Below, one piece after another: positions 1 through 6,135 of a stretch of DNA of 30,308 nt. The notes under the pieces were generated by a model, which had not been told where the DNA came from, made no database searches, and saw nothing but the letters and a program-made list of their open reading frames with translations. Position 1 is the first letter of the stretch, and the number at the start of each line of letters is the position of its first letter. Source of the stretch: an uncultured Clostridia bacterium (GTDB lineage: Bacteria; Bacillota; Clostridia; Oscillospirales; Acutalibacteraceae); the NCBI GenBank assembly GCA_937919155.1, contig CALFPM010000133.1, positions 1 through 30,308 on the forward strand, written 5' to 3'. The translations under genes were made by a program, and so were the position numbers.

Positions 1-1049
1 GCGGTCACTGTATGGGTAAAAAAGACGATGAACTCTATCTTCGCTGGGTTCAGCTCGGCGTGTTCAGCCCCGTTATGCGTCTGCACTCAACAAACAATGA
101 GTTTGCAGGCAAGGAGCCCTGGAATTTCAGCGGCCCTGTTCAGAGAATTGCAACAGATGCTCTCCGTTTAAGACATAAGCTTCTGCCCTATATCTACACA
201 ATGAATTACCGCACTCACACCGAGTGCAGAGCAATCTGCGAGCCTATGTATTACGCATATCCCGAGGATGAAAATGCATATAACTGCAGAAACGAATTCT
301 TCTTCGGCACGGAGCTTATCGTTGCCCCCGTTACCCGTCACACATCGGCGAAAACCAACATGGCATCGGTGAATGTGTGGCTTCCTGAGGGCAGATATAC
401 GGATATCTTCACGGGCAGGATTTACAGCGGCAACAAGTTTGTTGAAATGTACCGCGACCTTGAAACAATTCCCGTGCTTGCCAAGGAAGGCGCAATCATT
501 CCCCTTGATGTGAATGACAGGACAAACGATTGCTCAAATCCCGAAAAGCTTGAGCTTCTTGTTTACAGAGGCAACAATACCTTCACTCTCTACGAAGATG
601 ACGGCGAAACTCTCTCATACCGTGACGGCGAATACCTGAAAACCGCATTCACCGTTGCTGAAAACGGAAACACCGTCAGCTTTAAGATTGCAAAGGCAGA
701 GGGCAAGGGCAGCGTTGTGCCCGCAACAAGGACTTATATTATTAAGTTCAAGGATATTGTCAGCGCAGAGGCAAAGGTAAACGGCGCAAAGGCAGAGATA
801 AAGGCAAACGGCACTCTTGAAATAACCGTTACCGCAGGCGCAGAGGATACAACGGAAATCGTTCTCGACAACTGTGTATACCTTAAGAATGAGGACAGAA
901 GACAGGCTCTCATTCACACCGTTGCAAAATTCCAGACTCTCAATGACACAAAGAACAAGTTCAAAAAGATGCTGACAACAGGCAAAATCCCTGCAGGCAT
1001 TTCAAAGGACTTTGCAGGTCCCATCAAAGAAGTTATGAATCTTGATTAA
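1..1049 (+). CDS. GH31 family alpha-glycosidase, C-terminal part (5' end outside window)
   Basis: The reading frame is open to the left edge. An ATG at 12 is not the real start, because the preceding codons read G-H-C and continue the family block (GH..G..DDELYLRW). The segment DDELYLRWVQLGVFSPVMR is typical of the last barrel strands of glycoside hydrolase family 31 (alpha-glucosidase/alpha-xylosidase type). The catalytic Asp residues lie upstream and are not visible. After the barrel come the C-terminal beta-sandwich domains (FFFGTELIVAPV, VWLPEGRYTDIFTG, IPVLAKEGAIIPL), then a DUF5110-like region, and a final charged tail of about 55 residues (from YLKNEDRR) that is not part of the usual core. 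Hydrolysis of alpha-linked glucosides or xylosides is known for the family; the substrate cannot be told from this fragment. A terminator follows the stop codon by 5 bases. Confidence 0.9.
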   Translation, partial: GHCMGKKDDELYLRWVQLGVFSPVMRLHSTNNEFAGKEPWNFSGPVQRIATDALRLRHKLLPYIYTMNYRTHTECRAICEPMYYAYPEDENAYNCRNEFFFGTELIVAPVTRHTSAKTNMASVNVWLPEGRYTDIFTGRIYSGNKFVEMYRDLETIPVLAKEGAIIPLDVNDRTNDCSNPEKLELLVYRGNNTFTLYEDDGETLSYRDGEYLKTAFTVAENGNTVSFKIAKAEGKGSVVPATRTYIIKFKDIVSAEAKVNGAKAEIKANGTLEITVTAGAEDTTEIVLDNCVYLKNEDRRQALIHTVAKFQTLNDTKNKFKKMLTTGKIPAGISKDFAGPIKEVMNLD

Positions 1050-1054
1050 AAAAT

Positions 1055-1083
1055 AACGGGTCAACTCAGGTTGACCCGTTTTT
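1055..1083. terminator. Bidirectional intrinsic terminator overlapping the 3' end of the VTT gene
   Basis: An 11-bp perfect stem (1055-1065 with 1070-1080) has a 4-base loop. An A-run precedes it and a T-run follows it, so it can act on both strands. The minus-strand gene's stop codon (TGA, complement of 1066-1068) sits in the loop, and one arm encodes that protein's last residues (G-S-T). Confidence 0.85.
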
Positions 1084-1836
1084 ATCATTTTCAGTTTTCT
1101 TTGATTTTGCCGCCTTTTTTTCTTCTTTTTTAATCCTTGCCTCTTCATCTGCAATTTCTTCCGCCTTTTTACTCTTGACCGCATATTTTATAATCCACGC
1201 AATCAGCGCCACAGGCAGCAGAATTGCCGCAATAAGGGCAATTTTATCCATCGGCACATAGTCATAGAGTCCGTCACCCAGAATGGTGAAAAGTATTACA
1301 CGGGGCAGAATTCCGCCGATTGAAACGAGAAAATAGGGCAGGAATTTCATTTTGACCGCGCCAAGGAAAAGGCTCACAAGGTCAATGGGAAAAACAGGCA
1401 GAAACCTGATAGCAAATATTGCGGAAAGCTTGCCTTTGCCCTGCAATTCAATGATTTTTTCGCCGTATTTCACTTTTTTCAGCTTGTTGACAACATAATT
1501 TCCGCCCATAATCCGTCCGAAAAGATACGAAACGGTGACTTCAATAAAAATGCCCGCGGCATTAATAAGAATTGCCCAGTGGGCGGGGAATGCCATGCCC
1601 ACCGCAATGTAAATCAGGGATGCGGGCACAACAAAAACCATGGATTTGAGCAGATAAATGCCCCAGATTGTGGCAACCGCCATCAATGCGCTTGAGCTTG
1701 CTTCCACAAGTCCCCTCACATCCATTGTTTTGAAATCGTCATATTTCCAGATAATAATGGCAATAATAAATACCGAAACTATTATTCTTGCCGCAAGTCC
1801 CATTGCATGGGAGCCTCTTTGAAATTTTTCTTTCAT
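1066..1836 (-). CDS. TVP38/TMEM64 (VTT/DedA-like) family membrane protein
   Basis: This 256-residue protein has about six hydrophobic segments and the VTT/SNARE-associated core: a long loop with FGRIMGG and the signature RFLPVFPIDLVSLFLGAVKM, where the R-x-x-P-x-x-P/D pattern matches TVP38/TMEM64 proteins. The family sits in the cytoplasmic membrane and has been linked to lipid or envelope homeostasis; the substrate here is unknown. The C-terminus is a Lys/Glu-rich cytoplasmic tail (about 35 residues) likely to form a charged helix. The ATG at 1836 is preceded on the minus strand by GAGG at a good distance, and a promoter lies at 1880-1908. The gene is convergent with the GH31 gene and its stop is inside the shared terminator. 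Confidence 0.85.
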   Translation of the reverse strand: MKEKFQRGSHAMGLAARIIVSVFIIAIIIWKYDDFKTMDVRGLVEASSSALMAVATIWGIYLLKSMVFVVPASLIYIAVGMAFPAHWAILINAAGIFIEVTVSYLFGRIMGGNYVVNKLKKVKYGEKIIELQGKGKLSAIFAIRFLPVFPIDLVSLFLGAVKMKFLPYFLVSIGGILPRVILFTILGDGLYDYVPMDKIALIAAILLPVALIAWIIKYAVKSKKAEEIADEEARIKKEEKKAAKSKKTENDKNGST

Positions 1837-1841
1837 TTTAT

Positions 1842-1865
1842 CCTCAACTTTGCATTCTGAACTTT
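1842..1865 (-). repeat. Degenerate copy of the heptad interspersed repeat (putative)
   Basis: Read on the minus strand, these 24 bases match the last 24 bases of the 36-bp repeat at 16768-16803 at 20 positions. The distal end supplies the GAGG Shine-Dalgarno site of the VTT gene. The match is short, so chance similarity in A-rich leader DNA is possible. Confidence 0.35.
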
Positions 1866-1879
1866 TTGCTTTATAAAGT

Positions 1880-1908
1880 ATAATACCCCAAAATCTTCCT
1901 CAATGCAA
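1880..1908 (-). promoter_or_regulatory. Putative sigma-A promoter of the VTT gene
   Basis: On the minus strand: TTGCAT (-35), 17-base spacer, TATTAT (-10), about 45 bases before the start codon. The -10 is one base off consensus and the -35 is weak. Confidence 0.5.
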
Positions 1909-1938
1909 GAAAATTAACATTTTAATTTTAAAATTTAG

Positions 1939-1967
1939 TAGACATAAATGCAAACCTGTGGTATATT
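1939..1967 (+). promoter_or_regulatory. Sigma-A promoter of the radical SAM gene
   Basis: TAGACA (-35), 17-base spacer, TATATT (-10), each one base off consensus, preceded by an A/T-rich stretch. It lies about 45 bases before the start codon. Confidence 0.7.
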
Positions 1968-2010
1968 AAAGTGTATATCATTTCAATTATGAAAAAAGGA
2001 GGGAATCGCC

Positions 2011-3438
2011 GTGATGACAATGAAGGAGAAAATTGAGCGTGCTTCAGCTGCCGTTGCTTTTGACGGTATTTATAAGTACATCAAGAAAAATCCTGAAGAA
2101 AACCTTGTGAAACTCATTGACCTTGCTCAGAAGCTGATGGGCGGCGCGTTCCCCGAAAAGAATTTTGATGCATTCCGCAATGCCGTTAACGATAAGGATA
2201 ATGTATGGCGAACTTTTGCGCTGAATATCATCAACAACTGCGATAAAAATGTTATCAAAAATATGCTCCTTGCCCTTGGCTTGGGTGCAGGCGTCAACGG
2301 CACAAAGGCCGTGCGCGCAAACAGAGAAAAATATAAGTGCAACATTCCTTTCCAGGTGCTTTTTGACCCCACAAGCGCCTGCAACCTTAATTGCAAAGGC
2401 TGTTGGTCTGCGGAATACGGTCATAAGTCAAACCTGACTCTGGATGAAATGCGCTCAATAATAAATCAGTGCACCGAACTCGGCACTCATTTTTATATGC
2501 TTACGGGCGGCGAGCCTCTTATCCGCAAAAAGGATATCATCACCCTTTGCCGCGAAAATCCCGACTGCGCATTCCTTGCTTACACAAACGCAACCCTCAT
2601 TGACCAGGCACTTTGCGATGAAATGAAGAGTGTGGGCAATCTTACTCTTGCCCTGAGCATTGAGGGCACGGAGGAAAGCAACGACTCAAGGCGCGGTGAC
2701 GGTGCATACAAAACAACAATCGAGGCAATGGATTTGCTTAAGAAAAACGGCTTGCTTTACGGCATTTCCGTTTGCTACACAAGCGCAAATATTCCTGCCG
2801 TTACGAGCGAGGAATTCATTGACCTTATGGTGGAAAAAGGCGTGCTTTTCGGCCTTTACTTCAACTATATGCCCGTTGGCAAGGACGCGGTGCCCGAGCT
2901 TATTCCCACCCCCGAACAGCGCGTGCATATGTATAAATGGCTCCGCAAAATGCGAAACAGCAGAACAGGCAAGCCCATGTTTGTGCTTGATTTCCAGAAC
3001 GATGCGGAATATGTGGGCGGCTGCATTGCAGGCGGCAGAAACTATTTCCACATCAATTCCGAGGGCGATATGGAGCCCTGCGTTTTCATTCATTATTCGG
3101 ATTCCAACATCAGGGAAAAGACAATTCTTGAAGGTCTGCAGAGTCCTCTTTTCAAGGCTTATTATCACAATCAGCCTTTCAATGACAATCACCTCAGACC
3201 CTGCCCCATGCTTGAAAATCCCGATTGTCTGCGCAAGATGATTGCTCAGACGGGCGCAAAGTCAACTGATCTGATTTGTCCTGAAAGTGCAGAGCAGCTT
3301 TGCGCAAAGTGCGATAAATTTGCATCGGCGTGGAAGCCTGTTGCGGATGAACTCTGGGCATCAACCAAGCATCCCAATCCCAAAACCCAGTATTACCGCG
3401 ACACTCCCGAAGGAAAAGCAGAGAAAGAAAACTCTTGA
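2011..3438 (+). CDS. Radical SAM protein with SPASM-like C-terminal cysteine region
   Basis: This 475-residue protein has the radical SAM [4Fe-4S] motif CxxxCxxC at C124, C128 and C131 (SACNLNCKGCW), followed by the GGEP motif (MLTGGEPL) used for S-adenosylmethionine binding. After the TIM-barrel part come a Gly/Cys segment (YVGGCIAGGRNYFHINSEGD), MEPC, and further cysteines near the end (RPCPMLENPDCL, LICPES, LCAKC). This resembles the auxiliary-cluster SPASM/twitch arrangement. About 110 residues of helical N-terminal sequence precede the core. The start is GTG at 2011, 8 bases after AGGAGG; in-frame ATGs at 2014 and 2020 are alternatives. The reaction and substrate are not recognisable. 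It is transcribed alone: its stop codon overlaps the -35 box of the thiT promoter. Confidence 0.85.
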   Translation: MMTMKEKIERASAAVAFDGIYKYIKKNPEENLVKLIDLAQKLMGGAFPEKNFDAFRNAVNDKDNVWRTFALNIINNCDKNVIKNMLLALGLGAGVNGTKAVRANREKYKCNIPFQVLFDPTSACNLNCKGCWSAEYGHKSNLTLDEMRSIINQCTELGTHFYMLTGGEPLIRKKDIITLCRENPDCAFLAYTNATLIDQALCDEMKSVGNLTLALSIEGTEESNDSRRGDGAYKTTIEAMDLLKKNGLLYGISVCYTSANIPAVTSEEFIDLMVEKGVLFGLYFNYMPVGKDAVPELIPTPEQRVHMYKWLRKMRNSRTGKPMFVLDFQNDAEYVGGCIAGGRNYFHINSEGDMEPCVFIHYSDSNIREKTILEGLQSPLFKAYYHNQPFNDNHLRPCPMLENPDCLRKMIAQTGAKSTDLICPESAEQLCAKCDKFASAWKPVADELWASTKHPNPKTQYYRDTPEGKAEKENS

Positions 3439-3463
3439 CAAAAGCAAAAAGCGGATATATAAT
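3435..3463 (+). promoter_or_regulatory. Consensus sigma-A promoter of the TPP riboswitch/thiT unit
   Basis: A perfect TTGACA, 17-base spacer and perfect TATAAT. The -35 box overlaps the stop codon (TGA, 3436-3438) of the radical SAM gene. Transcription should begin near 3470, about 30 bases before the aptamer. Confidence 0.9.
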
Positions 3464-3496
3464 TCAAACGAAAAGTGCAGTTGAACACTTTTTAAT

Positions 3497-3572
3497 ACAA
3501 AGGGGTGCTGCTTCGGCGGCTGAGATTATACCCTCAGACCTGATCCCGGTAATGCGGGCGTAGGAAAAGAGC
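3497..3572 (+). promoter_or_regulatory. TPP (THI-box) riboswitch aptamer
   Basis: The conserved TPP aptamer blocks appear in order: GGGGTGC (from 3502), CTGAGA (3520-3525), ACCTGATC (3538-3545) and GCGTAGGAA (3558-3566). The aptamer 3' strand CGGGCGT (3555-3561) is exactly complementary to ACGCCCG (3588-3594), which overlaps the 5' arm of the following terminator. Without thiamine pyrophosphate this pairing should act as antiterminator. With ligand bound, the aptamer keeps 3555-3561 and the terminator forms. The regulated gene is thiT. Confidence 0.95.
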
Positions 3573-3589
3573 CTCAGTGCAAGTTTCAC

Positions 3590-3617
3590 GCCCGATGCAA
3601 TATGCATCGGGCTTTTT
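3590..3617 (+). terminator. Riboswitch-controlled terminator upstream of thiT
   Basis: A 10-bp perfect stem (3590-3599 with 3603-3612), 3-base loop and T-run at 3613-3617. It lies between the TPP aptamer and the thiT ribosome binding site, as in transcription-attenuating THI boxes. Confidence 0.9.
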
Positions 3618-3654
3618 GCTTGCCCACCCTTTCAATAAGAAAGGAAGATTTTGT

Positions 3655-4233
3655 ATGTCAAAAAAATTCAACAAAACCCACATTCTGGCAGAAAGCGCAA
3701 TGATGGTTGCCCTTTCAATCGCAATTTTTGTCGTGTCGGATTTCATCCCCTGGCCCTATGCTTATGGCGGCGGCTTCAGCCTTTTCGGTCAGGTGCCAAT
3801 TATCCTTATCTCATACCGTCACGGAGTTAAAAACGGTTTGCCTGCGGCACTTGCATTGGCAATCTTTGAAATGATAATGGGTTACAAAAATTTTGCCTAT
3901 GTTTCGGGAATTGTCGCCTATCTTATCGTTGCTTTTGCGGACTATATTGTTGCCTTCGGATGCCTCGGACTCGGCGGAATATTCCGCGACAGGCTCAGAA
4001 ATCAGTCTGCGGAGCTTGCTCTGGGCGGAGCGGTTGTGTGCGTAATCCGTTTTATCTGCCATTTTATCAGCGGCGTCACAATCTGGAGCGGTTATTGCCC
4101 CGAGGGGATGGCGGTTGCGTGGTATTCGTTTATCTATAACGGTTCATATATGGCGATTGAGCTGATTCTGACAGTTATCGGTCTGATTGCAATAGGCAAA
4201 ATAATCAATCTTAAGAAGAAAAACGTAATATAA
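3655..4233 (+). CDS. thiT: Energy-coupled thiamine transporter S-component ThiT
   Basis: This 192-residue protein has six hydrophobic segments and the ThiT/YuaJ pattern: GGGFSLFGQVPIILISYRHG near residue 40 and FICHFISGVTIW in the second half, regions that line the thiamine site in known ThiT proteins. It is the substrate-binding membrane subunit of an ECF transporter. The shared EcfA/EcfA'/EcfT module is not encoded nearby, as is usual for group II ECF systems. The chosen ATG at 3655 follows AAGGAAG by 7 bases. An in-frame upstream ATG at 3577 is rejected because it lies inside the riboswitch. Expression should fall when cellular TPP is high. Confidence 0.92.
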   Translation: MSKKFNKTHILAESAMMVALSIAIFVVSDFIPWPYAYGGGFSLFGQVPIILISYRHGVKNGLPAALALAIFEMIMGYKNFAYVSGIVAYLIVAFADYIVAFGCLGLGGIFRDRLRNQSAELALGGAVVCVIRFICHFISGVTIWSGYCPEGMAVAWYSFIYNGSYMAIELILTVIGLIAIGKIINLKKKNVI

Positions 4234-4246
4234 GCTTAATTATTAC

Positions 4247-4304
4247 AAATTTTTTAAAAAATTTTGAAAAAACCCTTGACAAACGGTGATAAGTGGTATA
4301 TAAT
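4247..4304 (+). promoter_or_regulatory. UP element and consensus promoter of the 5S rRNA gene
   Basis: A perfect TTGACA (4276-4281), 17-base spacer and perfect TATAAT (4299-4304). Immediately upstream is a pure A/T palindrome of A3T6A6T3 (4247-4264) plus another A-tract, at the position expected for an rRNA UP element. Confidence 0.9.
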
Positions 4305-4316
4305 CATCAAGCATTC

Positions 4317-4338
4317 AAAAAACGCCGTTGCGTTTTTT
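4317..4338 (+). other. Hairpin in the 5S rRNA leader
   Basis: A 9-bp stem of AAAAAACGC and GCGTTTTTT with a 4-base loop sits between the predicted transcription start (about 4311) and the mature 5S 5' end. It may be a processing helix, or, because of its T-run, a leader terminator/pause site. The role is inferred. Confidence 0.6.
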
Positions 4339-4339
4339 A

Positions 4340-4455
4340 GTCGGTGTTGATGACGTTGAGGGTCCACCCGTTCCCATCCCGAACACGGTAGTTAAGCTCA
4401 ACAGTGCCGAAAATACTTGGCTGGAAGCGGCCTGGGAAGATAGGTCGACGCCGAC
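4340..4455 (+). rRNA. rrf: 5S ribosomal RNA (solitary gene)
   Basis: About 116 bases matching 5S rRNA, including the universal block CCCATCCCGAACACGG followed by GTTAAGCTC, with GTCGGTGT at the 5' end pairing with ACGCCGAC at the 3' end to close helix I. No 16S or 23S sequence is near: the gene has its own strong promoter and terminator and lies between thiT and a Nudix gene. Mature ends are estimated from helix I. Confidence 0.95.
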
Positions 4456-4466
4456 ACTTTTTAATT

Positions 4467-4496
4467 TAGCTGCCCAACAGGGCGGCTATTTTTTTT
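4467..4496 (+). terminator. 5S rRNA terminator
   Basis: A 9-bp G/C-rich stem with one G-U pair (4467-4475 with 4480-4488), a 4-base loop, then a run of eight T. Confidence 0.9.
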
Positions 4497-4526
4497 GAAA
4501 TTTATCTGTTATTCGCGAAGATAGTG

Positions 4527-4535
4527 TGCTATAAT
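4527..4535 (+). promoter_or_regulatory. Extended -10 promoter of the Nudix-maf operon
   Basis: TGCTATAAT is an extended -10 element with no convincing -35. It lies just after the 5S terminator and about 28 bases before the Nudix start. A second TATAAT at 4541-4546 is too close to the Shine-Dalgarno site to be preferred. Confidence 0.55.
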
Positions 4536-4562
4536 TATCATATAATTCAGCGGAGGTGCGGT

Positions 4563-5120
4563 ATGGACCTTTTTGAAAAAACAACGGAAAAAATTTATGT
4601 ATATCAGGGCAGAATAATAAATGTGCGCCGCGACAATGCAGAGCTTCCCACAGGCAAACCCTGCGTGCGCGAGGTTGTTGAGCATAACGGCGGTGTTTGC
4701 GTTGCCGCTCTGACAGATAAAAACGAGCTTCTTTTTGTCCGTCAGTTCAGATATCCTTATATGGAGGTTGTTCTTGAGCTTCCTGCGGGCAAGCTTGAAA
4801 AGGGCGAAGACCCCTTTGAGGCAGGCAAGCGTGAGCTTGAGGAAGAAACAGGCTTCAGAGCCGAAAAATACGCAGACCTGGGCAAATTTTATCCCACACC
4901 GGGTTATTGCGGCGAAATAATCCACCTTTATGCCGGCTGGAATCTCAAGGAAACGGATATGCACCTTGATGAGGACGAATTCCTCGAGGTTGAGCGAATC
5001 CCCCTGAATAAAGCGGTTGATATGGTAATTAACGGCGAAATTCCTGACGGTAAAACTCAGGCACTTGTTATGCGTGTGGCAGAAATGCAGCGCAGAGGAA
5101 TTATCGGCGGAGGAAAATGA
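4563..5120 (+). CDS. Nudix hydrolase, ADP-ribose pyrophosphatase type
   Basis: This 185-residue protein has a complete Nudix box (G-x5-E-x7-REUxEExGU) at residues 76-98, beginning GKLEKGEDPFEAG, with the metal-binding REXXEE core at 90-95. The lead-in FVRQFRYPYMEVVLELPAGK and the PTPGYCGEIIHLY segment after the box are characteristic of ADP-ribose pyrophosphatases (NudF-like), which split ADP-ribose into AMP and ribose 5-phosphate. ATG 4563 is chosen because GGAGG ends 6 bases before it. The stop overlaps the maf start in an ATGA, so translation is coupled. Two house-cleaning enzymes for nucleotide by-products are thus made together. Confidence 0.9.
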   Translation: MDLFEKTTEKIYVYQGRIINVRRDNAELPTGKPCVREVVEHNGGVCVAALTDKNELLFVRQFRYPYMEVVLELPAGKLEKGEDPFEAGKRELEEETGFRAEKYADLGKFYPTPGYCGEIIHLYAGWNLKETDMHLDEDEFLEVERIPLNKAVDMVINGEIPDGKTQALVMRVAEMQRRGIIGGGK

Positions 5121-5680
5121 TGAAAAAAAAGATTATTCTTGCATCTGCATCGCCGCGCCGCAAAGAATTGCTTGAAACGGCAGGTGCAGAGTTTGAAATA
5201 TGCGTTGCGGATGTTGATGAAAGCATTCCCGAGGGCACATTGCCCGAAGATGCGGCAAAAATGACCGCGGAGAAAAAGGCTCTTGCCGTTGCAGAGAGAA
5301 ACGAAAACGCAATAGTTATCGGTGCGGACACAATAGTTGTTGCAGGGGATAAAATTCTCGGCAAACCAAAGGATAAGGCGGATGCCTGCGCAATGCTTTC
5401 AATGCTTTCGGGCGTTGAACACAGCGTTATAACGGGTGTCTGTATTGCCTGCGGTGAGCATAAAACAACCTTTGCACAGGTCAGCAAAGTTAAGTTTTAT
5501 GACCTCACTCAGTCGGAAATTGAAGCCTATGTTGAAACAGGTGAGCCTATGGACAAAGCGGGCGCATACGGTATTCAGGGCAAAGGATGCGTGCTTGTTG
5601 AAAAGATAGAGGGCGATTATTTCAATATAGTCGGTCTGCCTGTGGCAAGGGTAATGAGAGAAATAGGCAAAATAATGTGA
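5117..5680 (+). CDS. maf: Maf family nucleoside triphosphate pyrophosphatase
   Basis: This 187-residue protein, normal length for Maf, carries the N-terminal SASPRRKELL motif, GADTIVVAGDKILGKPKD in the middle, and KAGAYGIQGKG near the C-terminus. The pattern fits the dTTP/UTP pyrophosphatase (YhdE-like) branch. Maf proteins hydrolyse non-canonical or modified nucleotides and affect septum formation when overproduced. The start overlaps the Nudix stop (ATGA at 5117-5120), with GGAGG inside the end of the Nudix gene; an ATG at 5120 is equally possible. The tRNA promoter follows 7 bases after its stop and I see no terminator between them. Confidence 0.92.
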   Translation: MMKKKIILASASPRRKELLETAGAEFEICVADVDESIPEGTLPEDAAKMTAEKKALAVAERNENAIVIGADTIVVAGDKILGKPKDKADACAMLSMLSGVEHSVITGVCIACGEHKTTFAQVSKVKFYDLTQSEIEAYVETGEPMDKAGAYGIQGKGCVLVEKIEGDYFNIVGLPVARVMREIGKIM

Positions 5681-5687
5681 ATTGTGG

Positions 5688-5716
5688 TTGACATTCAGCC
5701 GCAAATATCATAGAAT
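5688..5716 (+). promoter_or_regulatory. Sigma-A promoter of the tRNA-Pro unit
   Basis: TTGACA, 17-base spacer, TAGAAT (one base off consensus). The first base expected in the RNA is near 5723, so the primary transcript carries about 225 leader bases before the intact tRNA, including the tRNA-like remnant. Confidence 0.8.
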
Positions 5717-5755
5717 ATATACCGATATTGCAGGCAACTGTTTATAATTTAATAT

Positions 5756-5947
5756 CAATCGGGGTGTGGTGGCTCAGGCATTGCCGCCGGTGGCGGAAAA
5801 AGGCAATGACAGAGCAGGAAGAAACACAGAGCAATGCGAAGCGCTCCAAGCGAGCAGGGCGACAATGTTTCTGACCGATAGCTGGTAGCGCAAGCGGAGA
5901 AAAGCAGAATCATCCTCGCAGGTAACAATCAAAAACTTAATAATAAT
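5756..5947 (+). pseudogene. tRNA-Pro-like remnant and structured leader
   Basis: This stretch has no convincing protein gene. It begins with AATCGGGGTGTGG, identical to the 13 bases around the 5' end of the real tRNA-Pro (5945-5957); the match extends upstream to 19 of 21. A second piece of the tRNA, the D-arm 12-mer AGCTGGTAGCGC, occurs at 5880-5891 and again in the real tRNA at 5961-5972. About 110 unrelated bases separate the two pieces. That insert contains a hairpin with arms CATTGCC and GGCAATG. The simplest reading is a broken or rearranged tRNA-Pro copy. A functional structured leader cannot be excluded. Confidence 0.5.
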
Positions 5948-6023
5948 CGGGGTGTGGCGCAGCTGGTAGCGCGCGTGGTTTGGGACCACGAGGCCCAGAG
6001 TTCGAAACTCTGCACTCCGACCA
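5948..6023 (+). tRNA. tRNA-Pro (anticodon UGG)
   Basis: A 76-base cloverleaf. The acceptor stem is CGGGGTG with CACTCCG (one G-U pair), followed by the discriminator A and an encoded CCA. The anticodon arm is CGTGG / TTTGGGA / CCACG, giving anticodon TGG. The T-arm is CAGAG / TTCGAAA / CTCTG. It is transcribed from the promoter at 5688-5716 and followed directly by a terminator. Confidence 0.96.
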
Positions 6024-6027
6024 TTTT

Positions 6028-6068
6028 GAGTATTCGCAAGGAATTTAACTTGAGAATACTCTTTTTTT
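6028..6068 (+). terminator. tRNA-Pro terminator
   Basis: GAGTATTC (6028-6035) pairs with GAATACTC (6054-6061), an 8-bp stem with an 18-base loop, followed by a run of seven T. Confidence 0.75.
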
Positions 6069-6073
6069 CTTTA

Positions 6074-6117
6074 AAAAATGCCATCCAGAAAGCATTTGCT
6101 TCGAGGATGGCATTTTT
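6074..6117. terminator. Bidirectional terminator, mainly for the minus-strand EEP gene
   Basis: A 13-bp stem (6074-6086 with 6105-6117) with A-run and T-run flanks. The loop contains a further small stem, AAGC/GCTT. It is 18 bases beyond the stop of the minus-strand gene and also backs up the tRNA terminator. Confidence 0.85.
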
Positions 6118-6135
6118 ATAATTATTTGAAATCTT

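Noticed and set aside
3577..3654. An in-frame ATG at 3577 extending thiT
   Set aside because: It lies between the TPP aptamer and terminator and has no ribosome binding site.
4563..5680. The Nudix-maf pair as part of the 5S transcription unit
   Set aside because: A strong terminator (4467-4496) and a new extended -10 promoter separate them.
5774..5989. A 71-codon minus-strand frame through the tRNA-like remnant
   Set aside because: It overlaps the tRNA-Pro gene and remnant, with no Shine-Dalgarno site.
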